Source: Candidatus Saccharimonadota bacterium (GTDB lineage Bacteria > Patescibacteriota > Saccharimonadia > Saccharimonadales > UBA4665). From it: 64,000 bases of DNA. The stretch lies in assembly GCA_029288365.1 (NCBI GenBank), contig JARIHI010000008.1, positions 1 through 64,000 on the forward strand, in the 5' to 3' direction. A program made the position numbers and the translations under genes. This document shows positions 8,803 through 17,814 of this stretch, in pieces. Position 1 is the stretch's first letter. The number at the start of each line of letters is the position of its first letter. A model generated the notes under the pieces. It saw only the letters and a list, made by a program, of their open reading frames with translations. It ran no database searches and was not told the origin of the DNA.

Positions 8803-10605
8803 TTAGGGCGTATTGATGCTTGCGCTTTGCTGAACAGACCTATGTTGCTTTGTTAAGTAATTGATCATCTTTCGCGGGTATGTAGCCTGATCAGATATGC
8901 GTGAAGCTTTTATAAACGTTATTTTTACCGAACTATCAGGTCGAAATGTGTATGTAATAAATCCGCGGAATGTGTGTGTTGTGATGTCATAGAGCTGTTC
9001 CATAATAAATCCATTTCCAGCATAATTACTATAAATAGGAATATTACCGCGCACACCGGTAGCACTACCCGCGTTATGAGATAGTACGGATGTAATACCA
9101 TCGGCGGCAGTATACCTTTGTACTTTGCTTTCTCTGTGCAAATGTCCACTGTTAGCGATGACTATACATCCACGCATTATTGGTTCGGCGAGCATTTGCC
9201 AGCGATGGGCAAGTGCGATTGGCTTTATACCGGTTTCTTCCATAATTTTACAGGCAATATCCGCAATGCGCTTTCCGCGTTTAACGCTTTCTTTATCTAG
9301 GCCGTCTTTACCACTTTCTCTAGTGGCAGACCATTCGGTATCTTCGGGGTCGTTGTCACCTACAAAGTCTATGCCTTGGACAGTAGCATGATAGTCATTG
9401 CCCTTGCTGAGAGTGATTGTGCCCTTGACTGGCGTTTTTTCGTCGTGATTACCATTTACGTTTACCATAGGTATGTTATCGAGTTGATCTAAGAATGCCG
9501 GGAAACAATTTTTTTCATACGGTATGGTGTTTGAGTTTGTTTGCGTATCGCCCGTATTCATCACAAGGTCTGGTTGTATGTCTTGGATAATGCTGCCAAA
9601 GACCTTGTCGGCATACGCAAAGTTGCAATGGAGGTCACTGATATGCAGGAGGCTGCGGATATTTGGATTTGCTCGAAGATTGCGGTATTGCCTGCTACTG
9701 CGCAAAAATGCGGTGTATTTTTGTTTAAAATTTTGGGCAGATAATGCAAGTGCTTCATCGGTATCTTTTTTGATTTCCGATATACCATCCACCACGGTAT
9801 GTGGCAGACCTCTCAGGGGTCCTTTAATCCTCCCACCTTTTAGAAATTTATTAAGTGTAGTGATTTTTGAGGGCAGTGCTACAGAGCCTTTTAGAGTAGA
9901 ACCGTTTGTGGCTTCTGCTTTTTTATACAAAAGAACGCCAGTTGTAGCTAAAGTAGCAGTTAGTGCAAGGGCAGCTAAGGGTCTTCGAAGTCTTCGCCAG
10001 CGTTTTTGAGGCCTTTCTGGAGCGACTGGATTTTCAGTCGGTGATTCTTCGTGCAGCCGCTTTAAAGATGCGTTTTCTGTCGCAAGTTTAGCGTTCTTTC
10101 TACGCATGCGTACTAGCGCGCATGCAGCTCCGCCAATTGCTGCAACTGTAAGTGCTCCTATGCCCGCACCTATCGCCAGCCTCTCGATTAATGCATCTCG
10201 TATCGGTTCAGTAATGTTTGATTTTGGTTGGCTAAATATGCCTACAACATAGTTATTAAACCAATCCGGATTGTGTTTAGGTATGCGTATATTATGGATG
10301 TTATTAACGTCAAGCTTTACGGCATGCCAAGGGCCGAGTGTGTTTGTGGGTACGGTAGGAAAGTAGAGCTCTGCTGCTGGTCCCGTGGGTACAATCAAAC
10401 CTTCTCCACTGGCTATTGATGCTTGTGCTGCCAAGCCAGGCGCCAGTTCAATGGTTGGCGGGAATAGCTCATTGGCGACATACGCTCCAACGGCTGCACC
10501 GCCTGCGATACTAGATACTCCTGCGGCAATATCTAGCCCGGTAGTTATTGCGCCCCGCTTTTGCTCTGCTGAGCCTTCGATCTGTGGTTGACTTCTTTCA
10601 CCCAT
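8803..10605 (-). CDS. Membrane-anchored calcineurin-like metallophosphoesterase
   Basis: 600 residues. Three hydrophobic stretches come first: about 22-42 (Gly/Ala-rich), 146-168 (IGAGIGALTVAAIGGAACAL) and 210-228 (PLAALALTATLATTGVLLY). The C-terminal half (about 310-580) is a metallophosphoesterase domain with all metal-ligand motifs: DLH (HISDLHCNF), GD (MNTGDTQT), GNHDE, a histidine in ALAHRW and GHLH. The substrate cannot be told from sequence. Upstream bases on this strand carry AAAGGTAGG directly before the ATG. It converges with mnmA with only 15 bases between and diverges from alaS. The long N-terminal membrane part is unusual for a plain phosphoesterase. Confidence 0.85.
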   Translation of the reverse strand: MGERSQPQIEGSAEQKRGAITTGLDIAAGVSSIAGGAAVGAYVANELFPPTIELAPGLAAQASIASGEGLIVPTGPAAELYFPTVPTNTLGPWHAVKLDVNNIHNIRIPKHNPDWFNNYVVGIFSQPKSNITEPIRDALIERLAIGAGIGALTVAAIGGAACALVRMRRKNAKLATENASLKRLHEESPTENPVAPERPQKRWRRLRRPLAALALTATLATTGVLLYKKAEATNGSTLKGSVALPSKITTLNKFLKGGRIKGPLRGLPHTVVDGISEIKKDTDEALALSAQNFKQKYTAFLRSSRQYRNLRANPNIRSLLHISDLHCNFAYADKVFGSIIQDIQPDLVMNTGDTQTNSNTIPYEKNCFPAFLDQLDNIPMVNVNGNHDEKTPVKGTITLSKGNDYHATVQGIDFVGDNDPEDTEWSATRESGKDGLDKESVKRGKRIADIACKIMEETGIKPIALAHRWQMLAEPIMRGCIVIANSGHLHRESKVQRYTAADGITSVLSHNAGSATGVRGNIPIYSNYAGNGFIMEQLYDITTHTFRGFITYTFRPDSSVKITFIKASRISDQATYPRKMINYLTKQHRSVQQSASINTP

Positions 10606-10663
10606 CCTACCTTTTACTGTACACTTTTTGTTTTAACTAAGCACAAGTGGATAACACAACGAC

Positions 10664-10692
10664 TTGGAGGGTGTTATTACCTCTGTTATAAT
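10664..10692 (+). promoter_or_regulatory. alaS promoter, likely leaderless
   Basis: TATAAT at 10687-10692 with TTGGAG 17 bases upstream (10664-10669). The alaS ATG begins eight bases after the -10 box, so transcription should start at or just before the start codon; no Shine-Dalgarno sequence is present. Confidence 0.65.
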
Positions 10693-10700
10693 GCACAATA

Positions 10701-12650
10701 ATGACTGCACAAGAAATTAGGAACGCGTATTTGGAATTTTTTAAGAAACGCGGACACGTGGTAGTGCCACGCGCACCTTTGGTGCTTCAAGACGACCCAA
10801 CCACATTGTTTACTGGCTCTGGTATGCAGCCGATGATTCCGTATTTGCTTGGTCAGTCGCACCCGGAGGGTCAGCGTATCGCCGACAGTCAAACGTGCCT
10901 CCGAGCTCAAGATATTGATGACATTGGTGACAATCGTCACACGACCTTTTTCGAAATGCTTGGCAACTGGAGCTTGGGCGATTATTTTAAAGAACAACAA
11001 ATCAAATGGATGTTTGAGTTTTTGAGCGACGTCGTAGGGCTTGATATGGGTCGTGTGTACATTACATGTTACATCGGTGAAGAGCGCTATGACATTCCAA
11101 AAGATACCGAAGCTGCTGCAGTCTGGAGAAAGTTGTACGAAGGTAAAGGTTTAAGTAGCGGCGAAGCAGAAATCGGCTCAGAAGAAGCGGGATACCAGCG
11201 CGGCATCAAGGACGGCGAACGAATTTTTTACTATGATGGCAGCAAAAACTGGTGGAGCCGGGGCGGTGACCCTGATGGTACGCCGGTTGGCGATCCGTGC
11301 GGGCCGGACAGCGAAATGTTTTACGATTTCGGTACGTCGCACAACCCTGAATTTGGCGAGCACTGCCACCCGAACTGTGACTGCGGCAGATTTATGGAAA
11401 TCGGTAACAATGTGTTTATGGCATATCGCAAAGTTGCTGACGGCAAGTTTGAACCGCTAGAGAAGCCGAATATTGATCACGGTTCAGGCCTGGAGCGTAT
11501 TGCTGCCGCAAAAATAGGTAATCCTGATGTGTTCAAGATCAGCCTCATGTGGCCGATTATTGAAAAGCTAGAAGCCCTAAGCGGCAAAAAATACGATAGT
11601 CATACCGAAAGCATGCGGGTGATAGCAGACCATTTGCGCGCCGCTACGTTCTTAGCAGTTGATGGCTGCGTACCGAGCAACAAACAGCAAGGGTATGTCA
11701 TGCGACGCTTGGTGCGCCGGGCAATCCGGTTTGCCTTTGAGCTGGGTGTGGAACAAAACTTTATGTCAGAAGTCGTGCCAATAATTGCCGATATGTACCA
11801 CGATGATTTCCCAGAGGTTGTCGAAAAACGTGAAGAAGTAATAGCTGTGCTTGTAAAGGAAGAAAAAGCCTTCCGCCAAACGCTCAGGAAAGGTTTAAAG
11901 GAGTTCTTGCAAGAAGCAAATTTGATTACACAAAAAGGTGAGGACCTGACAACTCAGTCAGGTGAATCTATCTTTGCCAGTGTGCCCAAAAAAACCATAA
12001 ATGGTGATTTGCTTTTTAAGCTTTACGATACCTATGGTTTTCCGGTTGAACTTAGCGTTGAAGAAGCGTACAAACGAGATATTGACTTGAGTGATACGTG
12101 GCGAGAAGAATTTGAAGCCAAAATGAGGGAACAGCGCCAACGGAGCCAAACCGCAGCTAAAGGCACTTTTAAGGGCGGTCTTGGCGGGCAAACATTGCAG
12201 CATAAGAAATACCACACCGCTACTCACTTACTGCAATCAGCGCTTCGGGAAATCTTTGGCCCAGAACTGCGTCAACACGGCAGTAACATTACCGAAGAAC
12301 GTTTGCGTTTCGACTTTAATTTGGACCGTAAAATGACTCCTGAAGAAATTGCCCGAGCCGAAGAGTTAGTAAACGGCTGGATTACTGATGATCTGCCAGT
12401 AAGCTACAAGCTATACCCTACGCAAGAAGCATTAGATATGGGTGCTATCGGGCCATTCGGTGAGCGCTACGGCGAAGAAGTAAAAGTCTACCAGATGGGC
12501 GAAGGCGATGCTATCGCCAGTTTAGAAATCTGCGGCGGTCCGCACGTTGATCACACCGGCCAGTTGGCCGAAGACGGCAAAAAATTCAAAATCACTAAAG
12601 AAGAAGCCTCCTCTGCAGGCATCCGTCGCATCAAAGCTATTCTGGTCTAG
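10701..12650 (+). CDS. alaS: Alanyl-tRNA synthetase, short form without C-Ala domain
   Basis: 649 residues against about 875 in E. coli. The class II aminoacylation core is intact (FKKRGHVVVPRAPLV, FTGSGMQPMIPYL, NRHTTFFEMLGNWSLGDYF, GDPCGPDSEMFYDFG). The editing domain is present with HTATH (about 505-509) and CGGPH (about 611-615). The chain stops about 30 residues later, in RRIKAI, so the DHHA1/C-Ala part is missing; the native stop and following gene order give no sign of a frameshift. A His/Cys-rich stretch GEHCHPNCDCGRF sits in the core. Short AlaRS forms occur in reduced genomes. A separate AlaX editing protein is encoded at 54781-55491. Confidence 0.95.
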   Translation: MTAQEIRNAYLEFFKKRGHVVVPRAPLVLQDDPTTLFTGSGMQPMIPYLLGQSHPEGQRIADSQTCLRAQDIDDIGDNRHTTFFEMLGNWSLGDYFKEQQIKWMFEFLSDVVGLDMGRVYITCYIGEERYDIPKDTEAAAVWRKLYEGKGLSSGEAEIGSEEAGYQRGIKDGERIFYYDGSKNWWSRGGDPDGTPVGDPCGPDSEMFYDFGTSHNPEFGEHCHPNCDCGRFMEIGNNVFMAYRKVADGKFEPLEKPNIDHGSGLERIAAAKIGNPDVFKISLMWPIIEKLEALSGKKYDSHTESMRVIADHLRAATFLAVDGCVPSNKQQGYVMRRLVRRAIRFAFELGVEQNFMSEVVPIIADMYHDDFPEVVEKREEVIAVLVKEEKAFRQTLRKGLKEFLQEANLITQKGEDLTTQSGESIFASVPKKTINGDLLFKLYDTYGFPVELSVEEAYKRDIDLSDTWREEFEAKMREQRQRSQTAAKGTFKGGLGGQTLQHKKYHTATHLLQSALREIFGPELRQHGSNITEERLRFDFNLDRKMTPEEIARAEELVNGWITDDLPVSYKLYPTQEALDMGAIGPFGERYGEEVKVYQMGEGDAIASLEICGGPHVDHTGQLAEDGKKFKITKEEASSAGIRRIKAILV

Positions 12651-13014
12651 GTGCGACTCCTTGGGCGGCTTTGAAAAACAGTCCAATACCCGGATCGGGT
12701 GACAAAATATGATGTTGTGGATCCACAACAGCCGTATGCCCTAGTGCTGTTAACTTGGCATTAATGGCAGCTGTGACATCATCTGCCCTACCTTCAAATC
12801 CGTGTAGCGTTATGAGCGTATGTGGCTCAGATGATTCAGGTATATTCGGATCTAGTACGCAGCGTGCAGCAAGACTCACGCGAGATACGTGTCTACGGAC
12901 ATACTCAAATACTTTTCGTGCATCGTCAGACTCTAGAGGGGGCGCAACACCGAAACTTACCGATCTTCCAGAACAATGTGTGCCATACTGGATGGTATGA
13001 TGAAATTCTCCCAT
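12637..13014 (-). CDS. Small protein of unknown function
   Basis: 125 residues, not recognised. The start is well supported by an AGGAGG ribosome site at 13019-13025. It overlaps the 3' end of alaS by 14 bases in convergent orientation. The sequence is mixed and soluble-looking, with ITLHGFEGRADDVTAAINAKL and several histidines (TLITLHGF, QHHILSP). No signal peptide, membrane segment or catalytic motif is visible. A small alpha/beta domain (strand, then ADDVTAAINAKL helix) is plausible. Confidence 0.6.
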   Translation of the reverse strand: MGEFHHTIQYGTHCSGRSVSFGVAPPLESDDARKVFEYVRRHVSRVSLAARCVLDPNIPESSEPHTLITLHGFEGRADDVTAAINAKLTALGHTAVVDPQHHILSPDPGIGLFFKAAQGVAPRPE

Positions 13015-13018
13015 ATAA

Positions 13019-13025
13019 TCCTCCT
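13019..13025 (-). promoter_or_regulatory. Strong ribosome binding site (AGGAGGA)
   Basis: On the minus strand AGGAGGA is followed by TTATA-type spacing of about four to seven bases and the ATG at 13014. It is what distinguishes this small gene from a chance open frame. Confidence 0.75.
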
Positions 13026-13123
13026 GGGTGGCCGCACTATTATAAAAGATTAAAAGTTAATTAATCTTTAACTCTTGTGTGATTGTATTCTCCAGAGAAT
13101 GTTCGTGCTAAAATAAACCGTAT

Positions 13124-14416
13124 ATGCTTGGTAAGCTCAAAGATTTGCAGTCTGCTGTCAAAACGAAAACTGCACGCAACGATGAACCGGAAGGCCAATA
13201 TCTGGTAGCCTTAGATATTGGCACCGAGTTTGTAAAGGCTTTGATTGGCCAAGTGACGGATGATGGAGTAGAAATCATAGGAATGGGCCGAACCCATCAA
13301 GGGCTCAGCGATATGCAGGCTGGCGCAATTTCGGATATTACGGCTGTTACTCAAAACTGTGACCAGGCGCTGGCTCAGGCCGAAGACCAGGCGGGGGTCA
13401 GTGTCCGCACAGCGGTGTTAGGACTTGCAGGTGAGTTGGTCAAAGGTACTACGACACGTATTCGAGTACGACGCAAAGTCTCTGAACGTCCGCTTGATAT
13501 GCCAGAGCTTGAAAAAATTATCCGCTTAGTACAAGAACGCGCCGAGAAGAAGGCGCGCGAGCAAGTTGCCTGGGAGCTTGGTGGCAAGGACGTTGATGTC
13601 CGCTTGGTTAATAGTGCTCTCGTTGGCATAGAAATTGACGGCTATGAAGTAACCAATCCCATTGGATTCCAGGGACGTGATGTAGTGGTGCAGTTGTATA
13701 CTGCCTTTGCACCGTTAGTACATATTGGCGCGTTAGAGCGAACAGCCCAGCAATTAGACCTGGATTTATTAGCGGTGGCTGCTGAGCCGTTTGCGGTAGC
13801 TCGTTCGGTGCTCGGTGATAACGCCAATGAAAACATGAGCGCTATCTTGATGGATGTTGGAGGTGGTACTACCGATATTGCCGTTATTAATGAAGGGGGC
13901 GTACAGGGTACCAAGATGTTTGGTATCGGTGGTCGTGCCTATACTCGCTCGATTGAACGGGATTTAAGTATAGATTTTGAAGAGGCCGAAGAATTAAAAC
14001 TAGGGAGCAACGAAGGCAAATTGCCAAAAAATAGTGCTAAGCAAGTTGAAGCGGCTCTGCGTAAAACCGTCAAAGTTTGGTCCGCAGGCGTAGAGGTGGC
14101 ATTGGGTGAATTCGATAAGCTTGACCACTTGCCTAATCGCATTTTACTATGCGGTGGTGGCTCGAGCCTTGACTTGCTCATGGAGAGCTTGAGTGGAACA
14201 GATTGGTACAAGGGGCTACCGTTTACCCGAAAGCCGATAGTGCAGCATATTCACCCCGAAGAAGTGGTGGGTATCGTCGATATTACTGGCCGTGTCAATG
14301 ATCATACATTTATTACCGCAATGGGTTTATTACGTGTTGGACTTGATACCATGCAGTATAGTGGCAATAGTTCAGAAGGCATTAAAGATAAAATTGATAG
14401 GATTTTGCGCGTATGA
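13124..14416 (+). CDS. ftsA: Cell division protein FtsA-like actin-fold ATPase
   Basis: 430 residues. Actin-type motifs: phosphate-1 loop LVALDIGTEFVKALIG (about 27-42), an SHS2/1C-type insert with EKARE helix and VNSALVGIEIDGYEVTNPIGFQG, phosphate-2 MDVGGGTTDIAVI (about 245-257) and adenosine motif ILLCGGGSSLDLL (about 344-356). The last residues (GIKDKIDRILRV) form a short amphipathic helix like the FtsA membrane tether. FtsA links FtsZ to the membrane; ftsZ is not in this window. A PilM-type role is the main alternative. A TAAAAT box (13109-13114) is nine bases before the ATG. The last four bases overlap the next gene, so the two are translationally coupled. Confidence 0.85.
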   Translation: MLGKLKDLQSAVKTKTARNDEPEGQYLVALDIGTEFVKALIGQVTDDGVEIIGMGRTHQGLSDMQAGAISDITAVTQNCDQALAQAEDQAGVSVRTAVLGLAGELVKGTTTRIRVRRKVSERPLDMPELEKIIRLVQERAEKKAREQVAWELGGKDVDVRLVNSALVGIEIDGYEVTNPIGFQGRDVVVQLYTAFAPLVHIGALERTAQQLDLDLLAVAAEPFAVARSVLGDNANENMSAILMDVGGGTTDIAVINEGGVQGTKMFGIGGRAYTRSIERDLSIDFEEAEELKLGSNEGKLPKNSAKQVEAALRKTVKVWSAGVEVALGEFDKLDHLPNRILLCGGGSSLDLLMESLSGTDWYKGLPFTRKPIVQHIHPEEVVGIVDITGRVNDHTFITAMGLLRVGLDTMQYSGNSSEGIKDKIDRILRV

Positions 14417-16095
14417 GTACGGTGACGAAAGACGTACTGTATATAGACGTTGATGATGAAATCACCTCGCTGATTGATCGGTTAACTGCGTCTGACCATA
14501 AGGTGGTAGCTTTGGTATTGCCAAAACGCGCAACAGTGCTGCAAAGCATCGTTAATATGAAGCTTTTAAAGCGAGCTGCCGATGAACACAACAAACACGT
14601 AGTCTTAGTAACCACCGAAGCTGGGCTGTTGCCTTTGGCTGGTGCGGTGGGACTTCATGTGGCCCACACGCCTAATTCCAAGCCAGTCATTCCTAAAAAA
14701 CCAGACGGGATGGCGGATGAGCCAGTAAATGTCGACGAGCCTGAACTAACGGAAGAAGACTTTGACTCACAAGCCAACGCAGCGGCATCTATTGGTGCGC
14801 TGGCTGCTGCATCAGACAACGAGGAGACTATCCAGTTGGATAATGAACCGGAGGTGCCTACCGGGGCTGAAAGCAAGCCCCATAAACCCAAGACTCCAAA
14901 AGCCAAAAAGGGCAAAGATAAAAAACTCAAAGTACCAAATTTCAATGCGTTTCGTAAAAAATCGCTGTTAATTGGCGGAGGACTAGTACTTTTGCTGCTA
15001 ATTTTCATATTTGGCTTTATAATTTTGCCAAAGGCAACTATAGCCATAAAAACCGATAGCCAAGACGTAAACAAACGACTTGACGTAACTTTCGATACCA
15101 GTGCCGACTCAGTAGACGCAGATAGTGGTACTGTCCCTGCTGAAGTGGAGCAAACCCAAAAAGTCGCCACCCAAAGCGTCCAGGCCAGTGGTCAAGAAAA
15201 TAAGGGAAACACAGCAACAGGCAGTGTAAGAATGAGTACTCAAGTATGTGCCCCTAATTTAGGAAATGATCCTTCAGACGTCCCTCAGGGCACTGGCATA
15301 AGTACTGGCGGCAAAACATATATTACTCAGGAGAGTGCTTCTTTTACTTATAGCGGAGGGCATGGTAGCTGTATAGTATATAGTTCACAAAAAGTTAATA
15401 TAACGGCACAGGCTCCAGGGGCTCAGTATAATACTCAGAAATCAGCAGATTTTTCAGTAAATGGTAGAAGCGAAGTTTCTGCTGCCGGTTCGGCGGATGG
15501 AGGCACAGATAATATTATTCGGACAGTCACAGCTGGCGATATTGAGAGTGTTAAGCAAAAACTGAGTTCGCAGGTAGATAATTCGGTCAAGGACGAACTA
15601 GCAGGCAAACTTGAAGATCGCGGACTGTATGTCATAAAAGATAGCTTCAATACGGGTACGCCAGAGGTTACGGTTAGCGCTAAAGCCGGTGACCAAGTAG
15701 AGAGTGTGAATGCGACCCAGAAAACAACTTATAGTTTGGTGGGTGTAAAAAAGCAAGACATTGAAGATCTCATTACTAAAAAAGTAGATGAAGACATAGA
15801 TACTAAAAAACAGAGAGTCTTAAATACTGGCCTAGATCAAGCGGTGTTCAAGCTACAAAATCAGCAGAATAACTCAGCTATAGTACAGATGTCGATGGAC
15901 GTTACGGCACTGGCCGGACCAAAGTTGGACGACGATCAAATCAAAGAGCAAATCGCTGGTAAAAAATCTGGTGAAGTACGTGATACGCTAAAAAACTACC
16001 CTGGTGTTACAGATGTGAACGTAAAGCTAAGCCCGTTTTGGGTTACCTCCGTACCAAAGAGTGCTAGCAAGATAACAATTACTTACGAAAAGTAA
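14413..16095 (+). CDS. Membrane protein with baseplate-J-like extracellular domain
   Basis: 560 residues. Cytoplasmic N-terminal domain (1-85: LYIDVDDEITSLIDRL, ALVLPKRATVLQ), an acidic then basic linker rich in Pro and Lys (about 95-175), one transmembrane helix (about 188-209, LLIGGGLVLLLLIFIFGFII) and a long extracellular region with beta strands, a cysteine pair (TQVCAPNL, GSCIVYS) and repeated Ser/Thr-rich strands, like the baseplate-J-like proteins common in CPR genomes. Overlaps ftsA by four bases and precedes ruvX by 12 bases, so it probably belongs to a division or envelope operon. The molecular role is unknown. Confidence 0.75.
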   Translation: MSTVTKDVLYIDVDDEITSLIDRLTASDHKVVALVLPKRATVLQSIVNMKLLKRAADEHNKHVVLVTTEAGLLPLAGAVGLHVAHTPNSKPVIPKKPDGMADEPVNVDEPELTEEDFDSQANAAASIGALAAASDNEETIQLDNEPEVPTGAESKPHKPKTPKAKKGKDKKLKVPNFNAFRKKSLLIGGGLVLLLLIFIFGFIILPKATIAIKTDSQDVNKRLDVTFDTSADSVDADSGTVPAEVEQTQKVATQSVQASGQENKGNTATGSVRMSTQVCAPNLGNDPSDVPQGTGISTGGKTYITQESASFTYSGGHGSCIVYSSQKVNITAQAPGAQYNTQKSADFSVNGRSEVSAAGSADGGTDNIIRTVTAGDIESVKQKLSSQVDNSVKDELAGKLEDRGLYVIKDSFNTGTPEVTVSAKAGDQVESVNATQKTTYSLVGVKKQDIEDLITKKVDEDIDTKKQRVLNTGLDQAVFKLQNQQNNSAIVQMSMDVTALAGPKLDDDQIKEQIAGKKSGEVRDTLKNYPGVTDVNVKLSPFWVTSVPKSASKITITYEK

Positions 16096-16107
16096 TAGGA
16101 GTAGCTA

Positions 16108-16536
16108 GTGGCAGTCCAGCAAGTACACGCAATTATGGGATTGGACATAGGTGAGCAGCGTACCGGAGTTGCACTTGCCAATAGCGTCGCAAATATTGCC
16201 ACTCCCTTAACAACCATAAGCCAACCAGATCTTATCCAAAGGGTCAAGCAGTTAATAGACGAACATGAGGTCAGTACGCTTGTTGTTGGATTGCCACGGA
16301 ATTTAAGTGGTCATGAAACCAGTCAAACGCAATACGTACAACAAATAGCCCACGAGCTTGAAAAACAAGTGAAAATACCGATACACTTTATAGACGAAGC
16401 TGCTACATCCATCCGAGCTGAAGATGAACTAAAATTACGCAAAAAACCGTACCGCAAAGAAGACATAGACATGTTGGCAGCGACGTATATTTTAGAAGAC
16501 TTTTTGAGAGATTTACCGAAGGAGTACCATGTTTAA
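16108..16536 (+). CDS. ruvX: RuvX/YqgF-family RNase H-fold nuclease (16S rRNA maturation)
   Basis: 142 residues, full length. GTG start at 16108 backed by AGGAG seven bases upstream. RNase H-like motifs: IMGLDIGEQRTGVALA at the N-terminus, VVGLPRNLSG in the middle and FIDEAATSIRAE then DMLAATYILEDFL at the end. The family cleaves pre-16S rRNA ends. Its stop codon region overlaps mltG by eight bases, and ruvX-mltG neighbours are common in bacteria. Confidence 0.93.
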   Translation: MAVQQVHAIMGLDIGEQRTGVALANSVANIATPLTTISQPDLIQRVKQLIDEHEVSTLVVGLPRNLSGHETSQTQYVQQIAHELEKQVKIPIHFIDEAATSIRAEDELKLRKKPYRKEDIDMLAATYILEDFLRDLPKEYHV

Positions 16537-17593
16537 AAAGAAATACTCACTTGATAGCGGTGCTACTTCCATGCGTCAGTGGCCGAAACGTCTGCTTGTA
16601 ATTGTGGTAATTGTGGTGCTCGGGCTTGCGCTGAGTATGGTTGGGGTGCGATATTACTACAACACTAATCTCAGAGCAGTGAGTACGCAGGGTGATACCC
16701 AGGTGCTTGTCGTGGAAAAAGGTGCAACTGTAGATGAAGTGGCAGTGACATTGAAAAAGAAAAATTTAATTAGAAGCAGTCTGGTATTCCAGCTCTATAT
16801 CCGCAGTAAGGGGACGACTAATCCACTTATTGCCGGCACATATAACTTGCAGCCGAGCTTAAGTACGCCACAAATCGTCTCGATTTTAAGCCGCGGCAAG
16901 GTAGCAACCGATTTGGTGACAATTTTGCCAGGACAGCGCATTGACCAAATACGCGAAAGCTTGATAAACAACGGATTCAGCAAAGCATCGGTAGACAGAG
17001 CGCTTGATCCTGCAATGTACAAAGACAACCCAGCTTTAGTTGACAAGCCAGCTAACGCAAGCTTAGAAGGGTATTTATATCCTGAATCATTCCAGCGCAA
17101 CTCTGATACCAAGCCAGAAGAGATTATCGGTGCGTCTTTGGAGCTTATGAATAAGAATTTAACACCAGAGATACGTTCGGCTTTTGCAGCTAAGGGCTTA
17201 AGCGTGTATCAGGGGGTTACGTTGGCTTCTATTGTAGAGCAAGAGGCGTTTAGCCAGTCTGATCGTAATCAGATAGCCCAAGTTTTCCTAAAGCGTCTGG
17301 CGTTGGATATGCCTCTGCAGTCTGATCCTACAGCTAAGTACGGTGCGCTTGCTGCTGGTCATGGTGCTTCGTTAACATATAATTCTCCTTATAACACCTA
17401 TAATGTCAAAGGCTTGCCCCCTACGCCCATTAGCAATGTCAGTAACACTTCGCTAAAAGCGGTGGCAACTCCAGCCAAGACTGATTGGCTTTACTTTGTA
17501 GCTGGTGATGACGGAACAGTACACTATTCACATACCCTAGAGGAGCACGAAGCGTTGACCAAACAGTATTGCACAAAACTCTGCGGTAACTAG
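16529..17593 (+). CDS. mltG: Endolytic murein transglycosylase MltG
   Basis: 354 residues. Short basic N-terminus, one transmembrane helix (about 20-42, LLVIVVIVVLGLALSMVGV), a LysM-like subdomain (about 58-105) and the YceG catalytic domain with Glu in ASIVEQEAFSQSDRNQIAQVF, then LQSDPTAKYG and YNTYNVKGLPPTPISN, all hallmark motifs. It cuts nascent glycan strands and sets their length at the membrane. The ATG is preceded by AAGGAG inside the 3' end of ruvX. A terminator is not obvious; a new promoter starts at 17610. Confidence 0.95.
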   Translation: MFKKKYSLDSGATSMRQWPKRLLVIVVIVVLGLALSMVGVRYYYNTNLRAVSTQGDTQVLVVEKGATVDEVAVTLKKKNLIRSSLVFQLYIRSKGTTNPLIAGTYNLQPSLSTPQIVSILSRGKVATDLVTILPGQRIDQIRESLINNGFSKASVDRALDPAMYKDNPALVDKPANASLEGYLYPESFQRNSDTKPEEIIGASLELMNKNLTPEIRSAFAAKGLSVYQGVTLASIVEQEAFSQSDRNQIAQVFLKRLALDMPLQSDPTAKYGALAAGHGASLTYNSPYNTYNVKGLPPTPISNVSNTSLKAVATPAKTDWLYFVAGDDGTVHYSHTLEEHEALTKQYCTKLCGN

Positions 17594-17609
17594 CACAAGC
17601 TTTTAGGGC

Positions 17610-17637
17610 TTGATCCTGCGCGTGAATTTGCTATACT
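17610..17637 (+). promoter_or_regulatory. Promoter of the LysM-CHAP gene
   Basis: TTGATC (17610-17615), 16-base spacer, TATACT (17632-17637). Predicted start near 17644, leaving a leader of about 170 bases before the coding region, long for this window. Confidence 0.65.
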
Positions 17638-17642
17638 ATACA

Positions 17643-17803
17643 GCATAACTCGATGGGTTCCCTATCTGTTATTGTTGAAATTCCAAAGAGTTATGCCTCT
17701 GCTGAAACATAGCCTATAAATAACCAAGAAAAGGTCGAATTTTCTTGAAATGTAAACTAAGATCCAGCATGAGGTTACATGATAAAGCAATAGTCGCTTT
17801 ATC
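17643..17803 (+). promoter_or_regulatory. Structured 5' leader of the LysM-CHAP gene
   Basis: Two perfect inverted repeats: GCATAACTC (17643-17651) with GAGTTATGC (17688-17696), and GATAAAGC (17781-17788) with GCTTTATC (17796-17803). The second hairpin ends directly at the AGGAG ribosome site (17804-17808). I could not match it to a known riboswitch, including the c-di-AMP class often found before wall hydrolase genes. Confidence 0.5.
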
Positions 17804-17814
17804 AGGAGATTTGT

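Noticed and set aside
9524-10009. 161-codon open frame on the plus strand
   Set aside because: It is a shadow of the metallophosphoesterase gene on the other strand, with no ribosome site and no protein-like pattern.
10701-12650. Frameshift as the cause of the short AlaRS
   Set aside because: No AlaRS C-terminal sequence is found downstream in any frame; the region is occupied by a convergent gene with its own ribosome site.
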